From: Cliona cf. orientalis
Taxonomy: Eukaryota; Porifera; Demospongiae; Clionaida; Clionaidae
Reading direction: 5' to 3'
Length of the DNA: 64,000 nt
Assembly (NCBI GenBank): GCA_963930775.1
Contig: OZ005689.1
Span: forward strand, 23,372,058-23,436,057
In this document: piece after piece, positions 20,625-32,519 of the stretch
Layout: every line of letters begins with the position of its first letter
How positions within the stretch are numbered: position 1 is the first letter of the stretch
Notes under the pieces: generated by a model
The model's input: the letters and a program-made list of their open reading frames with translations, nothing else
Told to the model about the DNA's origin: nothing
Database searches by the model: none
Position numbers and translations under genes: made by a program

Positions 20625-23623
20625 CATAGGCGGCGGAAGCGGGGGGGCACCAGGGGCACGTGCCCCCCCTTGAAATGAAACATTTGTGCTGTGCCCCCCC
20701 TTCACAGGCTTGCTAATACAACAGTATATAGCTAACCATGGCACATCCATGCAGCAATTTTACACTTAACTGACCTTCAATTATTGATAAATCAATTCAT
20801 ATTTTTAAGTGAATTCTGATTTTTCAGCACGGACTTGTCCTGCTAGCTATATAGTCCCGCTCCGTTTTGTTATGGTGTGCATCTTTTGGAACTAAACCAA
20901 GTAACATGTTGCTGACTCAGCACCATTCTGTCAGTCAGTATGGCCCAGCAAAAGTCTCTTTTTGATTATGAAGGTGTAAAAAGGAGGAGGATCTCAACCA
21001 GGTAGTGTTGAGAAATTATCTAGTCTAGCTAGTATTGGCATACAGATGTAGCTAGCTAAAGCTGGGAAGATTGACAGCTATAATTTATTCACATACTACT
21101 CTGGCATACAAAATGTAGCTCTGGAAACAGTGAGATTTCTGATCGTGAGTCATCTGTGGATCGTGGAGATGGTGCCAGCGTAATGGATGATGATGCTGAG
21201 ACCCCCTTGAACAACAGCGGTGGATCCACATTTGATAGCAGTGATATGGAAACTCCTGGCTCACTGTCCACACCCGCCACTATCAGTCCTGGATCAATAG
21301 TATGCAATGCACAATGCTGTGATTTAGCCAATCCAGTACAGATTAGGGACAAAGATGCTATTCAATCAACGCGGAAATTGCAAGGCAAAAAGTGGCGGCA
21401 GTTCTCTCCTGATTGGTACAAATCTTACCCTTGGTTAGTCCTTTGTACGACTAGATCAAAAGTCTTGTGTTCTTATTGTAGCTCTTGTCAGAAGCGGGGG
21501 TTACTGACTGAAAAGGTTGCAGGTGGGGGTGATGCATTCATGACTATAGGATTTGATAATTGGAAAAAGGCACAGGAGTACTTTATACAACATGAAAAAT
21601 CAGTTGTTCATAGGGAGTCTGTGCTTAAGCTTGAACTAATGAAGCAACCCACTGTTATCTCTCAGCTAAGTAGTCAGGCAAAACGGGACCAGAAGCAAAG
21701 GCGAGACATGCTACTAAAACAGCTATCATCGTTGAGATATCTACTTAGACAAGGTCTGGCCATTAGAGGGCATTCAGAAAGTGAAGGTAACATAATGCAG
21801 TTGCTAATGCTTCGCTGTGAAGATATCCCTGAATTAAAACAATGGCTTATAGCTAAGAAGTACCTTTCACATGATATACTCAATGAACAGATTGGTCTGA
21901 TGGCTAACCACCTTTTACGGAAGCTATTGCAAGAGATTAGGGAGGCTACAGTATATGCCTTAATTGCTGATGAAGCCACTGACGTAAGCCATAAGGAGCA
22001 ACTTTGTATAACGATTAGGTGGGTTGGTAGTAACTGCGTTATACATGAAGATCCTTTGGAGCTAATTAATGTTCCGAAGACTGATTCTGCAACACTTACT
22101 ACTTTGATTAAAGACAGCTTAGTGCGATTATGTTTACCACTTGGGCAATGTAGAGGGCAAGCTTATGATGGAGCATCTAACATGATGGGCCACATAAATG
22201 GTGTAGCTGCACGCATACAAAGGGATGAACCCTCAGCAATTTATGTACACTGCTTGGCCCATTGTACCAACCTGTGTCTTCAAACTGTAGGAAGGCAGGT
22301 GACTCCTGTTAGGGATGCATTAGAGCTTGTGAGAGAAGTGAGCCAACTCATTTGTTTTTCACCCAAACGCTCAACTTTATTTGAGTCAATGCAGTCTCAG
22401 CTTTCACATATAGTTCTCCTAGTCTCAAACCCCTGTGTCCTACTCGCTGGACTGTTCGTACAGGAGCTATCAATTCTGTTCTTACTAACTATCAAGTTCT
22501 TTGTGATACTTTGTGCAAAATTAATGAAGAAGGTCGGGATGAATATGCGATGAAGGCAGGGGGTATTCTGCATGCAATGGAGAAGTTTTGCATGTTTTTT
22601 GGTCTCCATCTCTCCCATATAGTCTTTTCTGCAACAGAACAGCTTTCACTCAGCCTCCAGGGTAAAGATACTACCATGCAGGATGCAATACAGGCTTCTA
22701 ATCTCACAATAAAATATTTAGAAAGGCAACGATCTGATGAAGCTTTCAATCATTTTTATCATCACCTTGTTGAAATTTCCAAGGAATTGACTTCTGAGCC
22801 TTCCTTGCCACGATATGCCAGGCGACCAAGGAGGATAGATGATGGTGAACCTGCACACCAATTTGAGACACCAAAAGCTTACTTTCGACAGCAGTACTTC
22901 GAGCTATTTGACATAGCAGGTGGGGAGTTGAAGCGTCGATTTCAGCAGGAGAATGGCTTACCAGTTGCTGCTACTATCGAGAAACTACTCTTGGAAGCAG
23001 CTCAGTCTACACTATCTGATAGCTTTGACGTTGCAAAAGAGTTAGCATTATATGCTAAGGATGTGGACATTCCTCACCTCAAAATGGAGTTGCAAATGCT
23101 TCCAGATTTGGTTAAAGCCTACAATGAGGCCAACCATAAAATTTGTACTGTTACTAACGTTCGTACTGTTGCACAACTATTGAACGATGTTAGCAACAGC
23201 AAAGCATTATTTAGAGAAGTATACAAACTCACAAAAATATTTTTTACTATTCCAGTCACGACAGCAACTGCAGAAAGAACATTTTCTGCACTTCGTCGTT
23301 TAAAAACATTTCTTCGATCCACACTAACTCAGCCCAACCTCAACTACATTATGTTGTTGCATGCACACAAAGAACGAACAGATTGTATTGACCTCATGGA
23401 AATTGCCAAGGAGTTTATATCAACAAATGAAAGACGACGAAATTTTTTTGGTACCTTTTAGTTTATTACCTGTCAGAATAATTATTATTGTGCCATGCAT
23501 GGTGTCACTTGTTTATGTCGTGTTTGAATTATTGCAAATTTAATGATAAAATTAATATTTGGAATTATGGAACTGACAAGAGCACAGTGCCCCCCCAGTC
23601 AAAACTATCTTCCTCCGCCTATG
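20625..23623 (+). mobile_element. hAT element with 5-bp target duplication
   Basis: The ends CATAGGCGGCGGAAG and the complement of CATAGGCGGAGGAAG form short imperfect inverted repeats. ATACC at 20620-20624 is repeated at 23624-23628. The 2,999-bp unit encloses one spliced transposase gene. hAT elements usually duplicate 8 bp; a subgroup with 5-bp duplications is known, and three smaller elements in this window (28691, 53068, 60140) also show exact 5-bp duplications. Confidence 0.88.
20940..23461 (+). pseudogene. hAT transposase (TTF zinc finger, DUF4371-like, hAT dimerisation), one frameshift
   Basis: Exon 1 (20940-21001, MAQQKSLFDYEG...) joins exon 2 (from 21119) in phase across GTAGTG/TGTAG. 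A TTF-type zinc finger (WRQFSPDWYKSYPWLV ... LCSYC) begins about 90 residues in. The catalytic domain carries LIADEATDVSHKEQ and GQAYDGASNMMG, and the C terminus has the hAT dimerisation signature TATAERTFSALRRLK. A single frameshift near 22420 splits the frame: the first runs to 22553 out of family pattern, while the family sequence (LCPTRWTVRTGAI) continues in the next frame to TAG at 23459-23461. Total length about 800 residues is normal for this type. The enzyme would act in the nucleus on the element ends. One repairing indel separates this copy from a full frame, so relatives may be active. Confidence 0.88.
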
Positions 23624-24002
23624 ATACCATTTACTTTGAGTCTAGAAATAGGATAAATGTCACAAAAGATATGAAGTAGTTACCATTGTATATCTTTTGT
23701 CCTTTTTTGCTTGAGTTTGTACTTCTGATACACATAAAAACAAGTTACACAATAAATGAAGCACTAATAGTGCGAAACCCTCGGCTTTCATGAAAGTTTT
23801 AAACTGGTCACTGATTAAGCCTATAATTATGCTTTGATGTATTATCATTATGCTGAAATGAGAAAAGATCTATATGCAATACCGTGCACTAGCCTTTTAT
23901 GACGCACTCTATTTTTACGAAAGCCTATAAATAAAATTGATATAGAATAATATGCTATTTATACTAGACATCCATGTGCAATGGCAAGGGATTACGTAAT
24001 AT

Positions 24003-24660
24003 GTGACCGGATTTGGGAAAACCCTCCGTATGGGATCCCCGCGTGATTCGCGCAATACGCGTTTTTAGTGGCTCAGGTTGAAATTTGTCAAAGTCCAGAT
24101 TTTATCTCGAACAACCCTTCTTCTAACTGTTGCCGTCTTCCACGGAGGCTAGTCGTGCTATACGAAGGCGAAATAAGCCTTCATTTTGACCCACCTAGTC
24201 GGCACAGCCGCCGTACACGGAGCCCGTTGCTATGGGCGGTAATTAGAATTCTCTACCTAGATACAGCTAGATTGATCGAACTACTGTACGTTCACTCACC
24301 TTTTTAGCTTCTTGGGCATCTAAGAACAATCGGCTGTCGTTGTCAACAACGAAATTCAACTCTTGCTCGATGTTTACGTTCATTTCGAACGGCTCCGCCC
24401 GGGTCCATTTAATTGATTTCCGGGTCACGCGTAGTATGCGGAAACGCCATACGCGTGCATAGCAATGCCTTTAGACTGTAATTTCTCGATTATTGGGGGT
24501 GTGGCGCGATCGCAAACAAAGTGCTGTATCTCAACAACGAAGTGCGCGATCGGCCTAAGACTTGAATGCGGGTTAGCTCTATGCTAGAGCTTATCAACCA
24601 TGCATCAAACTCAATTTTCTGAAAAAATCCCATACGGAGGGTTTTCCCAAATCCGGTCAC
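24003..24660. mobile_element. 658-bp inverted-repeat element
   Basis: GTGACCGGATTTGGGAAAAC at the left is repeated inverted at the right, with a perfect match of about 34 bp including CCTCCGTATGGGAT. ATAT flanks both sides, but being palindromic it could belong to the element. No transposase inside. The interior is CpG-rich at both ends. Confidence 0.8.
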
Positions 24661-24664
24661 ATAT

Positions 24665-26220
24665 GTAGTATGATCATCACGTGCCTGATCAGCAGTTGCA
24701 TTTGCTAGCTATAGCACTACACAAGAAAGGCAAGAAGCATTCAGAGTCTACTGTGATCAGTGATGAGTCAGTTGAGTTATAAGACCTATCATTAGTCCTA
24801 CATGCTAGTCTTTTGGAAAAGAAGCCATCGCTGTCAGTTTTGTCGATCGAGAGTTCATCAAGAAGTGAAGAAGGCAGAGGTAATCAGCAAATGTTGCGGT
24901 AACTTTTGAACAAAGAATTTTCAACGAATTCTACACGTTTCATTTGTTAAATCGCCACGAGAAGCCTAGTGACACCTTGCTTTCGACGTATAAATAAGGT
25001 ATGTAGCAACTAGCCTGGTAACAGACAGACAGACACACAGAACGAGTACCGTAACCCACCGAGGGTTAACAATAAGTTTTGTTCCTTTTGTGCCTTATTC
25101 ACCGGCCTATAGTTCTACACTATGTGTGTATAGGTCAGGGATTCTAGTGGTCAGGCTTGAGTTTCAAGAATCAAATGAAGAACCATACTTCAACCTAATT
25201 ATTTGATACTCTATCAAAATCATTGAAAGTATTAAATTCACAAAGGTTGTCATGCATACACGCACAAGTGTAACTAAATGTGTAACTGAATATTATTAAG
25301 CACTCTATATACTTGATTGCATGCACGGATTAACACATACCTTTTAGGACTGGGACTAGCGTGTATTCCATCAACTACTTGGGAGCCACTGTTAAAAAAG
25401 TTAGCAGGTTGTATACTCGACATATAACCAAGAAATTTACCTTATGGAACCAGTAATGTTCCCTTTTGCGTTCTATAAAAGAATGATATTGATTAAAGCA
25501 AAATTATGGCATCAGGGCTTTCAGTAACTTCGGTTGTACTGTCAAAATGGAAGTATAAACCTATAACTTTGTCCAGATATGTACAAAATTTATCCTGTTG
25601 ACTTATGCTTACCTGCTGCTGATGGACCAAAGATTACCAACATTTATAGTGCTCTCAATAGTGTTTCATCTATAATAGTACGCAAAATTTAAGCAAGGGA
25701 CTAAGAAATATCCATGCAGACATATCAAGCAGCTAAAGCACATAAGTCTGCTCGTGGTTGTGTGGTACTACATCACCACTTAACAGATTCACTCTACAAA
25801 TTGTGACCACACCAACAGCCCAGTACATGTACATTGCCTACAGGTGCAAGCTGTCACTATATTATGATAGTTAGGTTTTGCATATTCTACAGTGGCGAAG
25901 CTGCGAGTAGAATTGCAAAACTATTTCAGTGGCAGTTGCCACTGACATGTTAACCTACTAATGACCCTCTATCACCTCTAACTATCCGGGGTTGAAATTT
26001 ATGTTGCTATGGTAACTGCTACCAAATACTGTTAGTACTGCCACTAACTGGACAAAGGAATGTTTGAACTGTTTAATTTAATAAAATTTAATTAAATATT
26101 TAAGTGGAAATTGTCCGGTTGTCGAACATTAATTCAAGCCCTGGACATACAACACTCGGTGGTTTGGTCCTTTCCTTGGCCTTGTGATATCTGAGATGAT
26201 AAAAAGCAAGAATGTAATAA
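24665..26220. other. Intergenic, no supported gene
   Basis: No frame above 60 codons with splice or start support and no repeat that I could pair elsewhere. Confidence 0.45.
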
Positions 26221-26227
26221 TTTATAC

Positions 26228-26350
26228 AAGTATAAAAACAAAATTGAAGGAAGAAGTAGGGATGGCAGGATCAAAAAGTACACAAACAAGATTTGTAAGG
26301 CATAAGCATCTGCTATACATCCCTTCGCTTGCTTTTCTCGATGATTATGC
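26228..26350 (+). mobile_element. Partial copy of the 13602/27699 MITE
   Basis: AAAATTGAAGGAAGAAGTAG and AAAAAGTACACAAACAAGAT match the terminal repeat of the two fuller copies. The other end is not found. Confidence 0.6.
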
Positions 26351-27515
26351 ACCTAGCTATAAATGTGATGTATTTGTCATGTGGCATGTGGGAGACATTC
26401 AGGCTGTTCCTGTCCTTTTTTTTATTGCTCTTAGCATAATTTATCAATTCCATCTTAAATGGCTTGCTCATTCAACTCTCAGTATAATTAAGTAGCTAGT
26501 AGATGGGAGGTACCGAAGTTCGCGCGTGCGCGCAAAGTCTTAGCCACGCCCTTCAAGGTGGCTAACAAAGAAGGCTGCCCAGGTAGCCGTGTGTCTCTTC
26601 AAGGTGAACTGGCTATTATGCTGACTGCTGAGGCCGGGAGCCTCTTGATACCTAGTTCACTGTATAGTGCTTAGCTCGCACTGGCCTAGTTAATGAGCGC
26701 CGCGAGTGTCTGAGCACTGAGCGATCGAGCTCGTGGCAGGCGTTACATTGTACGCGGTCCGGTACGCGGTTCATGCTGCCTTGCACGTGCCGCGCCCCCA
26801 ACCATAGTCACATGATTTCATCATGGCAACATATTCTGAGTATGCGCATTGTAGGACAAAATGGCGTACCAGACACACCCACTAGTTAATGCGCCGTACA
26901 CGCCCACCATTACGTATAGTTGTCGAGATAACGCCAAACGAACGCGAACGTGCCATGGACCTGCGCGCTACAAAATATAGTGGATTTATACAAGAACTAA
27001 GGCGAGTGGTCCAGACAGTCTTGAGTTAGCCCTGATAATGAGAAAGAAAGAAGAAAGAAAGAATGAGAAATGGGCTATTTTTCAACCATCTGGTTCTGGC
27101 ATGTACAATTGTTTTGATGAGTGATCTTGGTCTTGCTAGATGCACAATTTGATGGAGATTCTGATTTTCACACTTAGAAATTTCATAAAATTACCTATTT
27201 TGAGATATTTGGGTATTTGTAATGTATTACATATAATATGGCATATCCGGACCATCCCTACTTACAGAGTCTACCGACTATGATACCACAAGAACAAAAT
27301 TAATGAAGGCACACCTCAGAGGACTTGACTTGGTCATATTTTGTGATGGAGTCTCCCTTTCCATGCAGTGTTTGACAGGGGGAAATGACAGGTAAAACTA
27401 CACAGCATTAATTGCTAGGAAATACAGAGTAAGGACTTTCTTTGCGGTATCGATTTTTCCCAATTTACCATCTTTCTCTGTACTGCTTGATCCAAAAAAC
27501 AAAACATAGCATACC
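26351..27515. other. Intergenic, no supported gene
   Basis: Contains a CpG-rich stretch around 26510-26960 with many CGCG words but no open frame or splice-supported exon. Confidence 0.4.
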
Positions 27516-27518
27516 TCA

Positions 27519-27686
27519 CTGTAACGGCTGAATATTTCATATGATAAATTTTCACGTTAAACAATTTTCGGACAAACAACCCTGTACTGCATTGTCGTTA
27601 ATATTGCGCATGCATGTATTTTTGTGCGTTTTTTTAACCAGGCTGTCCGAAAATATTTTAACAAAATATTCGCGATTTACAGTACT
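27519..27686. mobile_element. Short MITE-like repeat, related to 34796-34974
   Basis: ATTTTCGGACAAACAAC and AAAATATTTTAACAAAATATT with ATTCGCRATTTAC occur in the same order here and at 34796-34974. Ends are weak inverted repeats (GAATATT... / ...AATATTCG). Boundaries are approximate. Confidence 0.5.
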
Positions 27687-27698
27687 ACGAGTATAAAA

Positions 27699-28273
27699 AC
27701 ATTTTAATAAAATTGAAGGATGAAGTAGGGATGACAGGGTCAAAAAGTACACAAACAAGGGTTGTAGTGACACCATACATCCCCTACACTTGATTTTCTC
27801 GTGTGCAAGGTGATTCCTTTATACAGTTACATTACGTCTTTGATAACAGTAAAGGCGACTGTGAGCTTTTGCATCTCGAAGTTATCAGTATGTTCATGCG
27901 TTTTATTAGCATAAACACGGTAATACATGACATTATGCATATCCCAAATCTTGTTTTGTTGCTTAATTTAGACCCATAAAGTTTATTATTAATCATTACT
28001 CACAGAGATTGACACCGTTGAGGCAGATGATAAAGCCATGTTCAGGTTCTACCTATCGTGGGGCTTCAGTGGTACTGACTCCTGATCACGGTCTGAAATC
28101 AATTCTGATATCGATGTGAGTGATGACCATGCAGATATCTTGTAATTTTTAGCTGAACCATGGAGCTCAAAAATTAAGCGTAGGGATGTATGATGTGATT
28201 ATCGCTACAACTCTTGTTTGTGTACTTTTTGACCCTGTCATCCCTACTTCATCCTTCAATTTTATTAAAATGT
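27699..28273. mobile_element. 575-bp MITE with long terminal inverted repeats, copy B
   Basis: Same termini as 13602-14237 (ACATTTTAATAAAATTGAAG at each end). The position inside the duplication arm matches copy A, so it was probably duplicated along with the arm. Confidence 0.78.
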
Positions 28274-28690
28274 TAGTGTTTAACTTGTCTTTATTTTTTT
28301 GTCAATATTGCCAATACTTCTATAATTATTATGAACGATCCAACAGGTATCTGACGTCATTTCACGAATCGTTTGTGCGCATGCGCATGTAAGTATAAGT
28401 ATGCGCTTGCGCAATTGTGTGTGCACGCGTATGCGCATTGGCTGCAGCTGCTACTTGCATGCAATTGCAGTGCACGATACGTTATTGATATAACTATAAT
28501 TCAGCTTCTTAATGCTAATAAGGAATAATACAATACTTTTACATGCCAGTGAGATAACAATAATATAGTGATATTATAAGTTGATAAGTTAAGCTAGCCT
28601 GGTATACATGTACTAATGATAGTTTACTGTTACTTTACAGTTCTTTATCTGCATATTAAAAATAATGTAAAACAGTGAAGTGTAATAGGT

Positions 28691-29032
28691 CAGGGGCGGA
28701 GAAATAGGGGGGGCACTTTGGAAACAAGGGGGGCTGAGCCCCCCCATTTTATCATATGCCCATACTTTACAGCAATATAGTTCTATCATAATTCTAGGTG
28801 TTTGCAAAGAGTGCTAAAGCAGAAATTGCTACTAAAATCCGTCCAAAAACTGGTGCCAGATTGCATCAGAAACGCTCTCAGAGAGTAGAAATTTCCAAAG
28901 TTTTCTGGGCGAGCATGCCCCCAGACCCCCCTAGGTGGGCTGTGGCCATATGCCCACAGCCTATAACGCTTGTCACAGTACACAGTCAAAGGTCTGAGCT
29001 ACCCCACTTTTGCTACCTGTTCTCCGCCCTTG
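28691..29032. mobile_element. 342-bp hAT-type MITE with TAGGT duplication
   Basis: Ends CAGGGGCGGAGAA and the complement of CAAGGGCGGAGAA are flanked by TAGGT (28686-28690, 29033-29037). The corresponding place in the other duplication arm (about 13160-13185) reads straight through AAACCTATT, a clean empty site. Confidence 0.9.
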
Positions 29033-29053
29033 TAGGTTTACTGCATATCTTAC

Positions 29054-29427
29054 TATTTGGAAAATGCTATCCCTCCTCATTCCCCCTCGTCCTGCCCTGC
29101 CCCTTCCCCACCTCCTTCCTGTTCCTCCTCGTTCACCTCCTTGTTCACCTCCTCCTCCTCCTGCTGGAAACCTAAGGGCGGGCCGGGGAGGTGACAGAGC
29201 TCCTGGCGACAGAGGGGGTGGGGGTGATGGAGACTGTGGTGGCGGTGACAGAGGGGCAGGGGGCGGTGGAGGCAATGCTCCACCTGCTGGTGGTAGTGGT
29301 GGCGGCGGTGACCCAGGGGGAGGGGGCGGTGGAGGCAAAGCCGCTCCGGCTCTATCATGGTCCGCTGCTGCTGCTGGTGGTGGTGGTGGCGGAGATGACT
29401 CTTGTTCCCGCACTGGAGCAGTGTTGT
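29054..29427 (-). CDS. Proline- and glycine-rich exon, intact copy
   Basis: Between a CTGCAG acceptor and a GTAAG donor the exon is open for 124 codons: NTAPVREQES, then long proline runs with Ser, Ala and Gly, a Gly/Glu/Arg-rich segment and MRRDSIFQI. It is the paralog of the frame-broken exon at about 12776-13153. A disordered, proline-rich linker is all the sequence shows; neighbouring exons in this arm are damaged, so the gene may be dead even though this exon is open. Confidence 0.4.
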
Positions 29428-29764
29428 CTGCAGGAACAGAATTCGAACAGGGCTAGCTCTGTTAAAATCATATTTATTTAAATTTGTACAAATGCTTGCA
29501 CTCTTTACCATACTCCATACTCCATTATTTCATCCATAAATCCTTCAAGATTTTAATATTCTTCTGAAAGATAAAAATTTTAATGTTAGTGATAATAATA
29601 ATATAACATGGCAATGAAATTACCTCCTTCACCCATGCATAAACATAGCTTCACTAGCCTGTTCATGGGCAAACAAACGGTTGCCATCGACATTTCTATG
29701 CACGGATGCGCAACAGTGCAATGCGGCGAGCACATGCATCAAGCATGCATTATGTCACACTGGA

Positions 29765-29787
29765 NNNNNNNNNNNNNNNNNNNNNNN
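29765..29787. other. Assembly gap (23 N)
   Basis: Separates the inverted-duplication arm from the 3' end of a Mutator-like transposon gene. The upstream part of that gene is missing, so the true gap may be several kilobases. Confidence 0.97.
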
Positions 29788-30081
29788 CCATGCAAGATCA
29801 AGTACAATCACAGGTCTATGAGGCAGCACTTGGCAGAGTGCTTGGAGAAATGTCGCCTCTCTCGCTTCCCAGCGGTCGGTGAGCGCAGGACTGTGGGTGT
29901 CAGGCACACCCAGTCAGTGGACCTTCACTGCTCCTGCCGCTTGCCCGAGGAAATAGGTGATAAAATGGCCGAGTGTGATGTATGTAAAACCTGGTACCAC
30001 AAACACTGCATGGACGTTCCTAACTATGTTTTTGAAAAAAAAGATGTCCCCTGGAAGTGTAAATCATGTGCCGCAGTGTGA
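29788..30081 (+). CDS. C-terminal end of Mutator-like element protein with PHD finger (copy A)
   Basis: 97 codons from the gap to TGA at 30079-30081. The start (MRQHLAECLEKCRLSRFP) follows the Ulp1-like domain in copy B. The end is a C4HC3 PHD finger: CSC, CDVC, HKHC and WKCKSC can all be seen. PHD fingers usually read histone H3 tails, so the element protein may be directed to chromatin. Unlike copy B at 63.5-63.8 kb this copy has neither the 2-bp frameshift nor the premature stop, and is the best preserved 3' end in the window. Confidence 0.8.
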   Translation, partial: PCKIKYNHRSMRQHLAECLEKCRLSRFPAVGERRTVGVRHTQSVDLHCSCRLPEEIGDKMAECDVCKTWYHKHCMDVPNYVFEKKDVPWKCKSCAAV

Positions 30082-30237
30082 AACTCTACCTAGTATTTTG
30101 TTGTATATAGTATACCCAGGTGTGGCCACATGTATTGATTACCAATCCATCCTCTCTCTCTTATGTTTCTCTCTCTGGGATATGATATCACCTCTCCCTC
30201 TATTATATACATGTACATGTATAACTGCATATATCTA

Positions 30238-30275
<38 letters not shown>

Positions 30276-32519
30276 TGCTCGTCTAATGCTAGTACACGTA
30301 TGTGTACATGTCTATTACCATAATAATATTATTTCTTGTCAGTATTATTTCTCTTCATACATGTACCTGTGTTTTCTTGAGTGTTAAGGCATGTCAACTC
30401 AATAAGCCTGACGCATGGAAGGATTATGCAGTTGTAGGCTCTACCTTTCTTGAATTTTGTTTTGGGGTTAAAACTGGTTCCTGAATGTCAGGTCATAGGG
30501 TACAGGTGCTGGTTATCAATCTTATCTGTATGCCTGTAGTGACACTGCCAAACCAGCTGACTGATTTTTTTGTACTACCTTATAAGGAAGTACACAAATG
30601 CCATGTCAGCAAACAGCGTTGTTCTCTGCTCTGCCATAATATCTAGATGTACATGTATCTCTCCTCGTTGAAGTCAGTTGCCTGAAGCTCCCACCCTCAG
30701 GTGGCGTGATGAGTTGTTGATGGCTTCTGGTTTTCACATTGGAGATATGTTTCTCTCTTGTATTCTCTATCCCAGTCTATACTACATGTATGTTTGTATT
30801 AATATGGCTGCATTCTCCCTCTCTGTATCATCTCAATACTTGTTTGTGTTGGGCACTTGGTACAGTTGTTTGTTGCCTGTTCAAAGCTGATTATATTACA
30901 GAGCAGTAGGTACAGTTATAGGTTACCGAGCAAAATTTTATGAGTGAAAACGTAATATCAAGTTGTATCATGTTGCTCTAAATATAATCTGCTCTACAGT
31001 ACATGTATTCTATCAGTACAATAATATTATTATTATAGTGTCATGGGCACTTGCCTGGGACACTATGGTATTACCCCCGTGTGCATAGAAGAGTAATCGG
31101 GTGGCTTGACGTTTTCTCTCTTTCTCCTCGTTGAAGTCAGCTGCCTGAAGCTTGGGTGGCATGATGAATCGTTGATGGCTTCTAGTTTTCCCATCGGACT
31201 TATATTTCTCTCTCTGTTCTAAAAAAATTACCTGATATCAGCATAAAGGCAATCTTAGCGAGTGGTGAGTATAATATTCATCAAAAATGTCAAAGCTGAC
31301 GTTTGTTTCACCTCATAATGTTGATAAACTGTACAAATCACATCAGGTGTGCCATGTGCTGTTTCAATCGTGTACTGCACATCTACATGTATATGACGCG
31401 TACATGTAAGTGAATGCAAGAGCACACACTAGGCTACTAATTGTGCACACGGGGTATGTGCTCTACAGAGCTCTCATTCTCTCTTTCTTGAAAACTGGCA
31501 GTCATGTTGATGTGCTCATTGTAACATGGTGCTTGTAGTCACACTGTCTAGGTGTAAGGGTCAAGGAAGCTCATACTAGTGTCGGCTGCTATTATGTTTA
31601 GGCCGCTATCTTTACATCAATATGTATGTGCATTGTACACATTTAGCTTCCTCCATAAACCGAGGCAGTGTGGCCCGGTCTCTTTATATCGTGTGTGTTT
31701 ATGTCGAGCTCCTCCAGTTACAGCATGATTGAGCCGTCCATGATGGAGCACTTATTGCTCCTGTCAGTGGAGATATATGGCAAGTACTGATACAGACTTC
31801 GTTTTCTGTGGTGTTTTTGTGTTAGTGAATGGTCTGTATTGTGCTATATCTTTCCTCTCTTCTTAGAGCTCAGCCGGGATGAATGTGAAGGCTTGTTGTG
31901 TATGTATGTATGTATGTAATGGCTGATTCTTGGCTGCAGCTATGAGTACACATCTGATTTGTAATGAGAGTAGGGTGGGGAGATATTTAATTTGTGTGCT
32001 TACAGTTCGATCCAGGAATCAGCCATTCCTTCTTTCTCTCCCTTGAATTTGAGCCGGGGCATTATGTAGTAGACATAATGCCTCGAGGGTCACCTGTGCA
32101 TCTGCCTCCGCGTGGCGTGACCTGGGATAGGAGTTACATGTGCATAGAAATGTCTCCATAATCAGGTTCTAGTAGCTACTACGTATATCATCCACTTCAC
32201 TATAGTTTGTGGTTCTGTTGTACATGTAACTCTGAAGCCAAAGGATGCACACCATCGCTGTCTCTTTTTAGTCTCGTGCCCAGCCCCCTTCATACACACG
32301 CGAGAAAGGGTCTGGTCAAAAGGGTTGCACTTCCTTGTCCTCGAGGTACGTATATTGCGGCCCAATCAGATTTCAGAACCATGGTCACATGACATTAGTG
32401 GAATGTAATTATGCGTGGTATATACTACACTACACTGCTGTAAGTGCATGCGCTTATTAGCCAGATTTCACAGTAACTTGATTTCAATCCTATTGCAGAA
32501 TAACGAAAACCATAAAATA
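30082..32519. other. Intergenic with simple repeats, no supported gene
   Basis: Holds a CT run (30238-30275), a GTAT run near 31900, and two related blocks with the words CTCCTCGTTGAAGTCAG and GATGGCTTCT at about 30660-30760 and 31125-31215. The block at 31485-31585 recurs at 34487-34575 (GTGCTTGTAGTCACACTGTC and following). Confidence 0.5.

Larger units (their letters stand above)
27690..29764 (-). repeat. Inverted duplication, right arm
   Basis: Colinear with 12440-14245 in reverse complement. It is longer mainly because of the 342-bp hAT insertion at 28691-29032, and it ends at the assembly gap. Confidence 0.8.

Noticed and set aside
29608..29764. Plus-strand frame running into the N gap
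   Set aside because: It lies antisense in the inverted-duplication arm and is joined to the PHD-finger part only by translating Ns.
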